Position numbers and translations under genes: made by a program. Below, piece after piece: positions 7,469-15,956 of a stretch of DNA of 64,000 nucleotides; within the stretch, counting starts at the first letter, position 1; each line of letters starts with the position of its first letter. Source of the stretch: Actinomycetospora lemnae. Lineage in GTDB: Bacteria; Actinomycetota; Actinomycetes; Mycobacteriales; Pseudonocardiaceae. Under the pieces are notes generated by a model, which worked only from the letters and a program-made list of their open reading frames with translations, was not told the DNA's origin and ran no database searches. The DNA lies in assembly GCF_028737315.1 (NCBI RefSeq), contig NZ_JAQZAO010000019.1, positions 1 to 64,000 on the forward strand. The letters are read 5' to 3'.

Positions 7469-9957
7469 AGGTGTCCTCCCTGGGTGTCGCCCCTCGAGAT
7501 GTCGCTGGCGGTGGAGCCGAGGCCCGCGCCGGGCGAGGCCACGTTCGCCTCGTCGGCACGCCCGGCGTGACCCGAGGCGTTCTGGATCGCACTCCAGACG
7601 CGGTACGGGGTCGTCGGCATGTCGATGTCCTTGACACCGAGGTGCCGGATCGCGTCGAGCACCGAGTTCACGACCGCCGGGGTGGAGGCGATCGTGCCCG
7701 CCTCGCCGACGCCCTTGACCCCGAGCGGGTTGGTGGTCGACGCGGTGGTGGTGTTCGCGGTGTCGAAGCTGATCAGGTCCGCCGCGGTCGGCAGCGTGTA
7801 GTCGACCAGCGTGCCCGAGAGCAGCGTGCCCTGGTCGTCGTACGCGGCCTCCTCGAACAGGGCCTGCGCGATGCCCTGCGCGAGACCGCCGTGGACCTGG
7901 CCCTCGACGATCAGCGGGTTGATCACGTTGCCGACGTCGTCGACGCAGACGTACTTGTAGAGCTGCACGAAGCCGGTCTCGGTGTCGACCTCCACGGCGC
8001 ACAGGTGCGTGCCGTGCGGGAACGAGAAGTTCTCCGGGTCGAACGTCGCGTGGGCGTCGATGTCGGGCTCGATGCCCTCCGGGTAGTCGTGGGCCGCGAA
8101 CACCGCGAGCGCGATGTCCTGGATGCCCACGCCCTTGTCGGTGCCCTTGACCGTGAACCGCCCGCCCGAGAACTCGAGGTCGCCCTCGGAGGCCTCGAGC
8201 ATGTGCGCCGCGATCGGCTTGGCCTTCTCGATGACCTTCTCGGCCGCCTTGACGACCGCGATGCCGCCGACGGCCAGCGAGCGCGAGCCGTAGGTGTCGA
8301 GGCCCTTGTACGACGACTGCGTGTCGCCGTGGAGGATCTCGACGTCGTCGAACGGCACGCCGAGCTGGTCGGCGACGATCTGCGAGAACGCGGTCTCGTG
8401 GCCCTGCCCGTGCGGGCTGACGCCGACGACGACCTCGGCCTTGCCGGTGGGCAGCATCCGGATGGACGCGGTCTCCCAGCCGCCGGCGCCGTAGTCGAGC
8501 GAGCCGAGCACGCGGGACGGGGCCAGGCCGCACATCTCGGTGAAGGTCGAGATGCCGATGCCGAGCTGCTTGACGTCGCCGCGCTGACGACGCTCCTGCT
8601 GCTCACGCCGCAGGCCGTCGTAGTCGAACATCTGCAGCGCCTGGTCGGTGGCCGCCTCGTAGTTGCCCGTGTCGTAGGTCAGCGTGCTGACCGTGGTGTA
8701 CGGGAACTCCTCGTGCTTGATCCAGTTCTTCCGGCGGAACTCCATCGGCTCCATGCCGAGCTCGAGGGCCGCCTCGTCCATCAGGCGCTCGATCCCGAAG
8801 GTGGCCTCCGGGCGACCGGCGCCGCGGTAGGCGTCGGTGAGCGTCTTGGTGGTGAAGACGTTGGTGCAGTCGAACCGGTACGCCGGGATCTTGTAGATCG
8901 CGTTGAACATGAACGCGCCGAGGATCGGCACGCCCGGCCCGACGAGGCCCAGGTAGGCGCCCATGTCGGCGAGGAGCTTGACGTCCAGGCCCGTGATCTG
9001 CCCGTCCTTGGTGACGGACATCGTCAGGTCCTGGATCTGGTCCCGGCCGTGGTGGGCGGTGAGCAGCGACTCCGAGCGGGTCTCGGTCCACTTCACCGGC
9101 TTGCCCAGCTTCTGGGCCACCAGCAGCGTCAGGACCTCCTCGGGGGCCACGGCGATCTTGCCGCCGAAGCCGCCGCCGACGTCCGGCGCGATGACACGGA
9201 TCTTGTGCTCGGGCAGGCCGAGCGTCAGCGCCAGCATCGTCTTGAGGATGTGCGGCACCTGCGTCGACGACCACATGACGAGCTGCTCGCCGCTGGGGTC
9301 GACCACCGTGGAGCGGGGCTCCATGAACACCGGCACGAGGCGCTGCTGACGGAAGCGGCGCTTGACGATGATCTGGTCGTCGTCCGACTCGGCCTTCTGC
9401 AGCGCCTCCGCGACGCTGCCGCCCGAGCCGGCCTCGCCGGAGTCGAACACCCACTGCGCGTTGGCGTTGGTGCCGATCTCCGGGTGGACCAGCGTCGCGC
9501 CGTCGGCGAGCGCGGCCTCCATGTCGAGGACCGGCTCGAGCTCGTCGTAGTCGACCTCGACCTGCTCGGCGGCGTCCTTGGCGATCGCCGCGCTGCGGGC
9601 GACGACCACCGCGACGCCCTCGCCGGCGAAGTTGACCCGGCTGCCGGCCAGGGCCGGACGCTGCGGGGCCTTCATGTCCTTGGTGACCGGCCAGGCGCAG
9701 GGCAGCTGCACCTGGTCGGCGCCGAGGTCGGCGGCCGTGTAGACGGCGACGACGCCGGGGACCTGCTTGGCCGCCGACGTGTCGATGCCCTTGATCTCCG
9801 CGTGCGCGAAGGGGCTGCGCACCACCGAGATGTGGAGCAGGCCGGTGAGGGCCTGGTTGTCGGTCCACCGGGTGCGCCCGGTGATCAGCCGGCGGTCCTC
9901 CTTGCGGCGGCGGTCCCGCCCGATCTCCTGGGTCGGTGCGTTCTCGGTCGTCGTCAT
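7465..9957 (-). CDS. coxL: CODH-family molybdopterin large subunit, form II motif
   Basis: 830-residue catalytic subunit of a xanthine-oxidase-family molybdenum hydroxylase. Residues 19-140 are the N-terminal a/b hammerhead domain. The Mo-cofactor domain follows, with the glycine-rich PDVGGGFGGK near 258 and the active-site loop AYRGAGR at 376-382. True CO dehydrogenases (form I) carry AYxCSFR there, with the copper-binding cysteine; AYRGAGR is the form II signature, whose substrates are uncertain and may include CO weakly or other small or aromatic compounds. The ATG shares one base with the coxS stop. I call it cox by operon and family, not as proof of CO oxidation. Confidence 0.9.
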   Translation of the reverse strand: MTTTENAPTQEIGRDRRRKEDRRLITGRTRWTDNQALTGLLHISVVRSPFAHAEIKGIDTSAAKQVPGVVAVYTAADLGADQVQLPCAWPVTKDMKAPQRPALAGSRVNFAGEGVAVVVARSAAIAKDAAEQVEVDYDELEPVLDMEAALADGATLVHPEIGTNANAQWVFDSGEAGSGGSVAEALQKAESDDDQIIVKRRFRQQRLVPVFMEPRSTVVDPSGEQLVMWSSTQVPHILKTMLALTLGLPEHKIRVIAPDVGGGFGGKIAVAPEEVLTLLVAQKLGKPVKWTETRSESLLTAHHGRDQIQDLTMSVTKDGQITGLDVKLLADMGAYLGLVGPGVPILGAFMFNAIYKIPAYRFDCTNVFTTKTLTDAYRGAGRPEATFGIERLMDEAALELGMEPMEFRRKNWIKHEEFPYTTVSTLTYDTGNYEAATDQALQMFDYDGLRREQQERRQRGDVKQLGIGISTFTEMCGLAPSRVLGSLDYGAGGWETASIRMLPTGKAEVVVGVSPHGQGHETAFSQIVADQLGVPFDDVEILHGDTQSSYKGLDTYGSRSLAVGGIAVVKAAEKVIEKAKPIAAHMLEASEGDLEFSGGRFTVKGTDKGVGIQDIALAVFAAHDYPEGIEPDIDAHATFDPENFSFPHGTHLCAVEVDTETGFVQLYKYVCVDDVGNVINPLIVEGQVHGGLAQGIAQALFEEAAYDDQGTLLSGTLVDYTLPTAADLISFDTANTTTASTTNPLGVKGVGEAGTIASTPAVVNSVLDAIRHLGVKDIDMPTTPYRVWSAIQNASGHAGRADEANVASPGAGLGSTASDISRGDTQGGHL

Positions 9958-10481
9958 CAGGCGCCCCCGCCCGCGACGGTCTGCTTGGCGCCGGAGTCGG
10001 CGGTCGCGGACGCGCCCGGCTTCATCTTCGAGGCGGCGTCCTGGACGGCGCGCACGATGTTCTGGTAGCCGGTGCAGCGGCAGAGGTTGCCCTCGATGCC
10101 CTCGCGGATCTCCTGCTCCGACGGGTCGGGGTTCTCCCCCAGCAGGTCGATCGACTGCATGATCATGCCGGGCGTGCAGTAGCCGCACTGCAGGGCGTGG
10201 TTGTCGTGGAACGCCTGCTGCATGGGGTGCAGCTGGCCGTCCCGCTCGAGGCCCTCGATGGTGAGGACCTCGCTGCCGTTCGCCTGGACGGCGAGCACCG
10301 AGCACGACTTCACGCTCAGGCCGTCGAGGTGGACGGTGCACGCCCCGCAGTTGCTCGTGTCGCAGCCGATCACCGTGCCCGTCTTGCCGAGTCGCTCACG
10401 CAGGTACTGGACGAGCAGCATGCGGGGCTCGACGTCGTCCTCGTAGACGAGTCCGTCGACGGTGGTCCGGATGCGTGCCAT
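9957..10481 (-). CDS. coxS: CODH-family iron-sulfur small subunit
   Basis: Subunit carrying two [2Fe-2S] clusters. The N-terminal plant-type ferredoxin cysteines are in [15 protein letters not shown] with a following SCSV cysteine. The C-terminal helical domain has [10 protein letters not shown] and [14 protein letters not shown] Gly/Ala-rich tail of about 25 residues follows. A GTG three codons upstream is possible, but GAGGAG lies about 8 bases before the ATG at 10479-10481. First gene of the operon; the roughly 430 bases upstream are the likely promoter region. Confidence 0.93.
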   Translation of the reverse strand: MARIRTTVDGLVYEDDVEPRMLLVQYLRERLGKTGTVIGCDTSNCGACTVHLDGLSVKSCSVLAVQANGSEVLTIEGLERDGQLHPMQQAFHDNHALQCGYCTPGMIMQSIDLLGENPDPSEQEIREGIEGNLCRCTGYQNIVRAVQDAASKMKPGASATADSGAKQTVAGGGA

Positions 10482-10909
10482 GGACCTCACTCCTCACTCG
10501 GCCGCGCGACGGGGCACCGGAGCCCGACGAACGTGACCGAGGACGTGGTGGTGGTGTTGTTGCGAACCGTGCGCGCCGCCGTCACGACGGCGCACACGCG
10601 TTGCCGACCAACTCCGGCGTGGTGGCGGACACATCACACCCCCCTCGTCGGGGTGGCGCAACATCCACTCGGGGCCCGGATCCGGTCGGTAAACGTCCTG
10701 GTGGGAGGCCATTCGGGTGCTGATTCCGCAGCCGCGGAGAGTCGACGTCCGTCGCGCCGTACCTGCGGCACGACGAGCGCCGAGCGCCGGTGGGCGCCGT
10801 CCGAAAGAGAGCGTCCCGGACAGCCACGCCCCCCTCCGTTCGGAGGGGTGGCGCCGTCACGCGGAGCACACGCGCCGCGACGCCGGGCGAGCCCGTCGTC
10901 GGGCTCTGC
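10482..10909. promoter_or_regulatory. 428-base gap: cox promoter region and ppdK 3' side
   Basis: No gene is supported here; the open frames have no recognisable domain or consistent start. It should hold the promoter of the minus-strand cox operon near 10500-10700, and the end of the ppdK transcript does not fall here because ppdK is also on the minus strand with its stop at 10910. The only structure I see is the small hairpin near 10823-10852, placed where it could stop ppdK readthrough into this gap. No clear -35/-10 pair was recognised. Confidence 0.5.
10823..10852. terminator. Possible terminator of ppdK
   Basis: CCCCTCCG and CGGAGGGG (about 10831-10848) pair with almost no loop, extended by GCCAC/GTGGC with a bulge. 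Located about 60 bases downstream of the ppdK stop on the minus strand. The fold is imperfect and there is no T-tract, so it is only a candidate. Confidence 0.4.
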
Positions 10910-13591
10910 TCAGCCCGCCGACGACGTCGCCGCGCGCCCCGCCTCGAGCCGCGCGACGGGGATCCGGAACGGCGAGCAGGACACGTAGTCCAGGCCGGCG
11001 TGGTGGAAGAAGTGCACGGAGTCCGGGTCGCCGCCGTGCTCCCCGCAGATGCCGAGCTTGAGGTCGTGGCGCACCTCGCGACCCCGCCACGACGCGATCT
11101 CGACGAGCTCACCGACGCCCTCGGTGTCCAGCGACTCGAACGGGGAGACGCCGAAGATGCCCGACTCGAGGTAGTCGGAGAAGAACGAGCTCTCGACGTC
11201 GTCGCGGGAGAAGCCCCAGGTGGTCTGCGTGAGGTCGTTGGTGCCGAACGAGAAGAACTCGGCGACCTCGGCGATCTGCGCGGCGACCAGGGCCGCGCGC
11301 GGCAGCTCGATCATCGTGCCGATCTGGTGCTCCACCGGCTCGCCGTCCACCAGCGACTCCGGCTCGGCGACCACCTCGGCGATCTCCGCCGCGACCGCCT
11401 GCAGCTCCTGCACGGTGCCGACCAGCGGCACCATGATCTCCGGGAGCACGCGGATGCCCTCGGCCGCCAGCCCCGCGGCCGCCCGCGTGATCGCGCGGAC
11501 CTGCATCGCGTAGAGCCCCGGGACCGCGATCCCGAGCCGCACGCCGCGCAGCCCCAGCATCGGGTTCTGCTCGTGCAGGCGGCGCACGCTCGCGAGCAGC
11601 TCCTCCTTCTCCTCGGTCAGCTCCCCGCGCTCGCGGGCGACGGCGACCTCGACGGAGAGCTCGGTGAGGTCGGGCAGGAACTCGTGCAGCGGCGGGTCGA
11701 GCAGCCGGATCGTGACCGGCAGGCCCTCCATCGCGCGGTAGATCGCGGTGAAGTCCTCGATCTGCAGGGGCAGCAGCGCGGCGAGCGCCTTCTCGCGCTC
11801 GTCCTGGGTCTCGGCGAGCACGAGCGTCTCCACGAGCTCGCGGCGCTCCCCCAGGAACATGTGCTCGGTACGGCAGAGCCCGACGCCCTCGGCGCCGAAG
11901 GTCCGCGCCGTCGCGCAGTCCTCGCCGGTGTCGGCGTTCACCCGCACGCGCAGCCGCCGGGCGGCGTCGGCGTGGCGCATGATCCGGTCGACCGCCGCCA
12001 CGAGGTCGTCGTTCTCGGCGAGGCCGGTCGACCCCTCGAAGTAGGACATCACCGGGCTCGCGACCACGGGGACCTCGCCGAGGTAGACCTCGCCGTTGGT
12101 GCCGTCGATGGAGATGGTGTCGCCCTCGACGACCTCGCGGCCGTCGGGGGCGGTCATCGTCCTCGTCCGGACGTCGACCTCGAGCTCCTCGGCGCCGCAG
12201 ACCGCGGTCTTGCCCATGCCCCGCGCGACGACGGCGGCGTGCGAGGTGCGCCCGCCGCGGCTGGTCAGCACGCCCTCGGCGGCGATCATGCCGTCGAGGT
12301 CGTCGGGGTTGGTCTCGCGGCGGACCAGCACGACCTTCTCCCCCGCCTTCGCGCGGCGCACCGCCGTCGGCGAGTCGAAGACCGCGATGCCGCTGGCCGC
12401 ACCGGGCGAGGCGTTCATGCCCGTGGTGAGCAGCTCCTTCTCGGCGTCGCGGTCGAACCGGGGGAACATCAGGTTGGCCAGCTGGGCGCCGGTCACCCGC
12501 TGGAGCGCCTCGTCCATGTCGATGAGGCCCTCGTCGACGAGCTGGCAGGCCACGGTGAACGCCGCCGCGGCGGTGCGCTTGCCGACGCGGGTCTGCAGCA
12601 TCCAGAGCTTGCCCCGCTCGATGGTGAACTCGATGTCGCAGAGGTCGCGGTAGTGGTTCTCCAGCGTCCTCATGATGTCCATGAGCTGGTCGTACGAGGT
12701 CTTGTCGATCCGCTCCAGCTCGGTGAGCGGCAGCGTGTTGCGGATGCCCGCGACGACGTCCTCGCCCTGGGCGTTCTGCAGGTAGTCGCCGTACACGCCC
12801 TGGGCGCCCGACGCGGGGTCGCGCGTGAAGGCGACGCCGGTCCCGGAGTCCATGCCGAGGTTGCCGAACACCATCGAGCAGACGCTGACCGCGGTGCCGA
12901 GGTCGGCGGGGATGCGCTCCTGGCGGCGGTAGACGTTCGCGCGCGGGGAGTTCCAGGAGTCGAACACCGCGCGGATCGCGAGGTCCATCTGCTCGCGCGG
13001 GTCCTGCGGGAAGTCGCGGCCGACCTGCTCCCGCACGACGCCCTTGAACGTCTCGACGAGCGTGCGGAAGTCGTCGGCGTCGAGGTCGAGGTCGTCCGCG
13101 GTGCCCTTGGCCCTCTTCGCGTCGTCGAGGGCGTCGGCGAAGTGCTCGGCCGGGATGTCGAGCACCGTGGCGCCGAACATCTGGATGAGGCGCCGGTAGG
13201 AGTCCCAGGCGAAGCGCTCGTCGCCGGCCTGCGTCGCGAGGCCGTGCACCGACGCGTCGTTGAGCCCGACGTTGAGGACCGTCTCCATCATCCCGGGCAT
13301 CGAGAACTTCGCCCCGGAGCGCACGGAGACCAGCAGCGGGTCGTCGGCCTGCCCGAGCTGCTTGCCCATCGTCTTCTCGAGGGCGACGAGGTGCTCGGTG
13401 ACCTCGTCGGCCAGTCCGGCGGGCTCGTGGCCGTCGGCGAGGTAGGCCCGGCAGGCCTCGGTGGTGATCGTGAACCCGGGCGGCACCGGCAGCCCGAGGT
13501 TGGTCATCTCGGCGAGGTTGGCGCCCTTGCCGCCGAGCAGGTCCTTCTGGTCGCGGTCACCCTCGGCGAAGTCGTACACGAACTTGGTCAT
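10910..13591 (-). CDS. ppdK: Pyruvate, phosphate dikinase
   Basis: Interconverts pyruvate + ATP + Pi and PEP + AMP + PPi. 893 residues, full length. The N-terminal ATP-grasp part starts at KFVYDFAEGDRDQKDLLGGKGANLAEM. The phosphohistidine domain carries LTSRGGRTSHAAVVARGMG with the phosphorylated histidine. The C-terminal TIM barrel ends with KLGICGEHGGDPDS, whose cysteine (near 849) is the proton donor. The ATG at 13589-13591 begins the conserved N-terminus, so the 45-codon upstream extension is rejected. It could supply PEP for gluconeogenesis or anaplerosis during growth on C1 compounds or CO2; that role is inferred from the neighbourhood. Confidence 0.96.
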   Translation of the reverse strand: MTKFVYDFAEGDRDQKDLLGGKGANLAEMTNLGLPVPPGFTITTEACRAYLADGHEPAGLADEVTEHLVALEKTMGKQLGQADDPLLVSVRSGAKFSMPGMMETVLNVGLNDASVHGLATQAGDERFAWDSYRRLIQMFGATVLDIPAEHFADALDDAKRAKGTADDLDLDADDFRTLVETFKGVVREQVGRDFPQDPREQMDLAIRAVFDSWNSPRANVYRRQERIPADLGTAVSVCSMVFGNLGMDSGTGVAFTRDPASGAQGVYGDYLQNAQGEDVVAGIRNTLPLTELERIDKTSYDQLMDIMRTLENHYRDLCDIEFTIERGKLWMLQTRVGKRTAAAAFTVACQLVDEGLIDMDEALQRVTGAQLANLMFPRFDRDAEKELLTTGMNASPGAASGIAVFDSPTAVRRAKAGEKVVLVRRETNPDDLDGMIAAEGVLTSRGGRTSHAAVVARGMGKTAVCGAEELEVDVRTRTMTAPDGREVVEGDTISIDGTNGEVYLGEVPVVASPVMSYFEGSTGLAENDDLVAAVDRIMRHADAARRLRVRVNADTGEDCATARTFGAEGVGLCRTEHMFLGERRELVETLVLAETQDEREKALAALLPLQIEDFTAIYRAMEGLPVTIRLLDPPLHEFLPDLTELSVEVAVARERGELTEEKEELLASVRRLHEQNPMLGLRGVRLGIAVPGLYAMQVRAITRAAAGLAAEGIRVLPEIMVPLVGTVQELQAVAAEIAEVVAEPESLVDGEPVEHQIGTMIELPRAALVAAQIAEVAEFFSFGTNDLTQTTWGFSRDDVESSFFSDYLESGIFGVSPFESLDTEGVGELVEIASWRGREVRHDLKLGICGEHGGDPDSVHFFHHAGLDYVSCSPFRIPVARLEAGRAATSSAG

Positions 13592-13686
13592 GTGTCCCGT
13601 CCCCGTCCCGTCCCCCGGTCCTCGTCGGGGAACCTTGTCACGGCGTCGCGCCGCCGGACCACGTCCGAGTGCGCGGCATCGCGTGC

Positions 13687-14319
13687 TCAGGCGCGGGTCA
13701 AGCGCTTGCGTGCCCACGTGTGCCACGACGCGGGCAGGCCCGGCGCGTCGAGCAGGCGGGCCGCGCGGTCCCGGTCGTGGTGGAAGATCGTGAACGCCTC
13801 GGCGACGGAGACGCCGTCCGTCGGCCGGTCGGTGACCTCGATCGCGTCACCGGCGGTGATCGTGCCGGGGCGCACGACCCGGAGGTAGACGCCGGGGCGG
13901 TCGGCGGCGGCGAAGCGCCGGGGCAGGGTCGGGTCGCCGGCGCGCAGGCCGAGCTTGAAGCACGGGATGCGGGGCTGGACGACCGCGAGCTCCGCGGTGC
14001 CGACGTGCCAGTGCTCGCCGATCACCGCGGCGCGCAGGTCGAGGCCGGTGGTGGTGAGGTTCTGGCCGAAGACCTGGTCGTCGAGCGGGCCGAGCTGGGC
14101 CCGCCACCAGGCGAGGTCCTCGTCGCCGTAGGCGTAGACCGCCTTCTCCGGGCCCCCGTGGTGGACGCGGTCGGCCTGCTCGTCGCCGACCAGGCCCTCC
14201 GGCCCGACCTCGACCGGCCCGTCGACGGGGTCCTTCCAGATCGCGGTGGTCGTCGTCTCGCCGACGCGGCGGCCCGGGACCTCCCGCGGACGGCCGAGGG
14301 CGACGGTGCGGATCCTCAT
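13687..14319 (-). CDS. MOSC domain protein (YiiM-like)
   Basis: 210-residue protein with the MOSC beta-barrel (molybdenum cofactor sulfurase C-terminal domain) and a YiiM-type 3-alpha domain at the C-terminus. Signatures: GPEGLVGDEQADRVHHGGPEKAVYAY, QVFGQNLTTTGLDL and the block RIPCFKLGLRAGDP with the conserved cysteine. Proteins of this type reduce N-hydroxylated compounds or handle the molybdenum cofactor. Its start overlaps the mftF stop by 4 bases (ATGA), so it is translated with that gene. A cofactor link to the cox hydroxylase 4 kb away is only a guess. Confidence 0.88.
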   Translation of the reverse strand: MRIRTVALGRPREVPGRRVGETTTTAIWKDPVDGPVEVGPEGLVGDEQADRVHHGGPEKAVYAYGDEDLAWWRAQLGPLDDQVFGQNLTTTGLDLRAAVIGEHWHVGTAELAVVQPRIPCFKLGLRAGDPTLPRRFAAADRPGVYLRVVRPGTITAGDAIEVTDRPTDGVSVAEAFTIFHHDRDRAARLLDAPGLPASWHTWARKRLTRA

Positions 14320-15818
14320 GACGGTGCCTTCCCGGTGAGGTCGGGGCGCAGGGGCGCGACGGTGCGGTGGCGCCAGGCGCCCCACCAGAGCCCGGCGCCG
14401 TACGCGAGGTCGTCGAGGCGGTGCGCGACGACGTGCGTCGCGGCGTCGAGGGGGCCCGCGCCGGGCGGGCGGAAGCGCCACCAGTCGGCGAGCCCTTCGG
14501 CGACCGCCGCGGCGACCGTGGCCCGTCGTAGTCGTCGCGAGACCAGCGAGCCGGCCACGGCCGCGGGCCACCAGTGGCGCGTCAGGGCCCCCGCCGCCTG
14601 CCACACCGCTCCGCCCAGCCCCCACGGCGCCAGCACCGCCGCCAGGCGGGCGGCTCGCGCCGTGCCAGCGAAGTGCCGTCGCAGACGTTGAGTGTCCGTA
14701 TCGGTACTTCGATCACGACGCCGGGACCGGGCGAGCTCCCGCGCCAGGCGGGCCGTGGCGGCGAGCGTGACCGCGCCCGCCGCGGCCGTGCTCCAGGGGC
14801 GCTGGAGCCCGAGCAGCGTCACGGTGGCCGCGGTCCACGGTGCGAGCGCGACCGGGGGCACGCGACGCGGGTGGCGCAGGGCGAGCGGCGCCGCGCCGGT
14901 GCCGTAGAACGCCTTGCGCGCGAGCCACGGGCCGACGGCGTCGCGGTGCTCGTGCGCCACCTGCGAGGCCGGCTCGTAGCGCAGCCGCCAGCCGTCGCCG
15001 GCCAGGCGCCAGACGAGGTCGACGTCCTCGGCGACGGGCATGTCCTCCGCGAACCCGCTGCCCAGCGCCTCGCGGCGGACGAGGAGCGCGGCGCTGGGGA
15101 CGTAGGCGACCCGCGATCGCGCGGTGACCGGTGCGGGGCGGGCGCCGAGGTCGAGGCTGGACCGTCGTTCCTCGTAGCGGGCGACCGCCCGGCGCGCGAC
15201 CGAGCTGGGGGCTTTCCTGGCGTTGGACGCCAGCGTGGACGCCAGGCTGACAACCCCGGACCTCGCCCCGGTCCAGGCCACGATCCGGGGGGCGGCGAGG
15301 GCGACAGCGGGGTCGGCGAGGTGCCCGAGCAGCGGGGCGAGCCAGCCCGGCTCGGGGACCACGTCGGAGTCGAGGAACGCCACCAGCGCGCCGGACGACG
15401 CCGCCGCGCCCGTGTTCCGCGCGGCGGCGGGACCCCGCGAGACCGGGTGCCGGACGACGCGCGCGCCCCGCTCGTCGGCCACCCGCGCCGTCGCGTCGGG
15501 GTCGTTGGAGCCGTCGTCGACGACCACCACCTCGCCGAGCCCGGGCGCCGTGTCACCCAGGGCGTCGAGGAGCCGCGCGAGCTCGGCGGGGCGGTCGCGC
15601 ACGGGCACGACCACCGAGACGTCGACGGCGTCGGGCGCCTCGGGGTGCGACGGCTCCGGGTGCGCGACGCCGGCGTCGGTCAGCAGGCGCGCCAGCGCCG
15701 CGGACGTCGCATCGTCGACGACCAGCCGCGCGCCGGGCGGCACCACCCCGTCGGGGCCGGCGAGCCGCGCGACCGCCCCCGGCGCCAGGTGCAGCACCCG
15801 CGGCGGCGAGCCGCCCAC
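14316..15818 (-). CDS. mftF: Mycofactocin glycosyltransferase MftF with two in-frame repeat inserts
   Basis: Family 2 glycosyltransferase expected to attach glucose residues to premycofactocin. The GT-A core shows DVSVVVPVRDRPAELARLL, VVVVDDGSND, GPAAARNTG and AFLDSDV (DxD-like), followed by the MftF-typical RRSSLDLG and VAYVPSAALLVRR and a hydrophobic C-terminal half. Two dispersed palindromic repeats are translated in frame: 15207-15257 (about 17 residues) and 14666-14716 (about 18 residues). Similarity continues upstream of the first GTG (15818) through RLPSGWAVVLDRRV to about 15890, yet that stretch has no ATG, GTG or TTG. The true start is therefore probably non-canonical, e.g. CTG near 15884. 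mftE lies three genes upstream. Confidence 0.85.
   Translation of the reverse strand: MGGSPPRVLHLAPGAVARLAGPDGVVPPGARLVVDDATSAALARLLTDAGVAHPEPSHPEAPDAVDVSVVVPVRDRPAELARLLDALGDTAPGLGEVVVVDDGSNDPDATARVADERGARVVRHPVSRGPAAARNTGAAASSGALVAFLDSDVVPEPGWLAPLLGHLADPAVALAAPRIVAWTGARSGVVSLASTLASNARKAPSSVARRAVARYEERRSSLDLGARPAPVTARSRVAYVPSAALLVRREALGSGFAEDMPVAEDVDLVWRLAGDGWRLRYEPASQVAHEHRDAVGPWLARKAFYGTGAAPLALRHPRRVPPVALAPWTAATVTLLGLQRPWSTAAAGAVTLAATARLARELARSRRRDRSTDTDTQRLRRHFAGTARAARLAAVLAPWGLGGAVWQAAGALTRHWWPAAVAGSLVSRRLRRATVAAAVAEGLADWWRFRPPGAGPLDAATHVVAHRLDDLAYGAGLWWGAWRHRTVAPLRPDLTGKAPS
14666..14716. repeat. Palindromic repeat P1 inside mftF
   Basis: Matches the core of the copy at 1-46 (GTGCCGT.GC.GACGTTGAGTGTCCG with ACTTCG) and the copy at 52191-52245. 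The arms pair imperfectly (AAGTGCCGT with ACGGTACTT type). On the mftF strand it reads through as DRSTDTDTQRLRRHFAGT with no stop, so it adds roughly 18 residues. Confidence 0.8.
15207..15257. repeat. Palindromic repeat P2 inside mftF
   Basis: Shares the core CCAGCGTGGACGCCAGGCTG and the leading TTTCCTGGCGT with copies at 30958-30999, 31050-31096 and 61203-61251. On the mftF strand it is open and encodes GVVSLASTLASNARKAP, placed between the GT-A core and the conserved ARYEERRSSLDLG block. Confidence 0.8.
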
Positions 15819-15956
15819 CAGCGTCCGGCCGCCGTCGACGCGCAGGACCCGGCGGTCGAGGACGACGGCCCACCCCGACGGCAGGCGCGCGGGGCGGGCG
15901 GGGGCGAGCGTGGGGGTGGCGATGGGCGGCGAGTCTAGGCAGCGCGCGAGGCGCGG

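Noticed and set aside
7471-10068. 865-residue plus-strand open frame opposite coxL
   Set aside because: Antisense shadow of coxL created by GC-rich codon bias; no start signal or domain, while the minus strand encodes complete coxL and coxS.
7465-10481. Firm assignment as true CO dehydrogenase
   Set aside because: The CoxL active loop is AYRGAGR (form II), not the AYxCSFR form I signature.
10790-13888. 1032-residue plus-strand frame opposite ppdK
   Set aside because: Mirror of ppdK; low-complexity Arg/His/Leu composition and no recognisable family.
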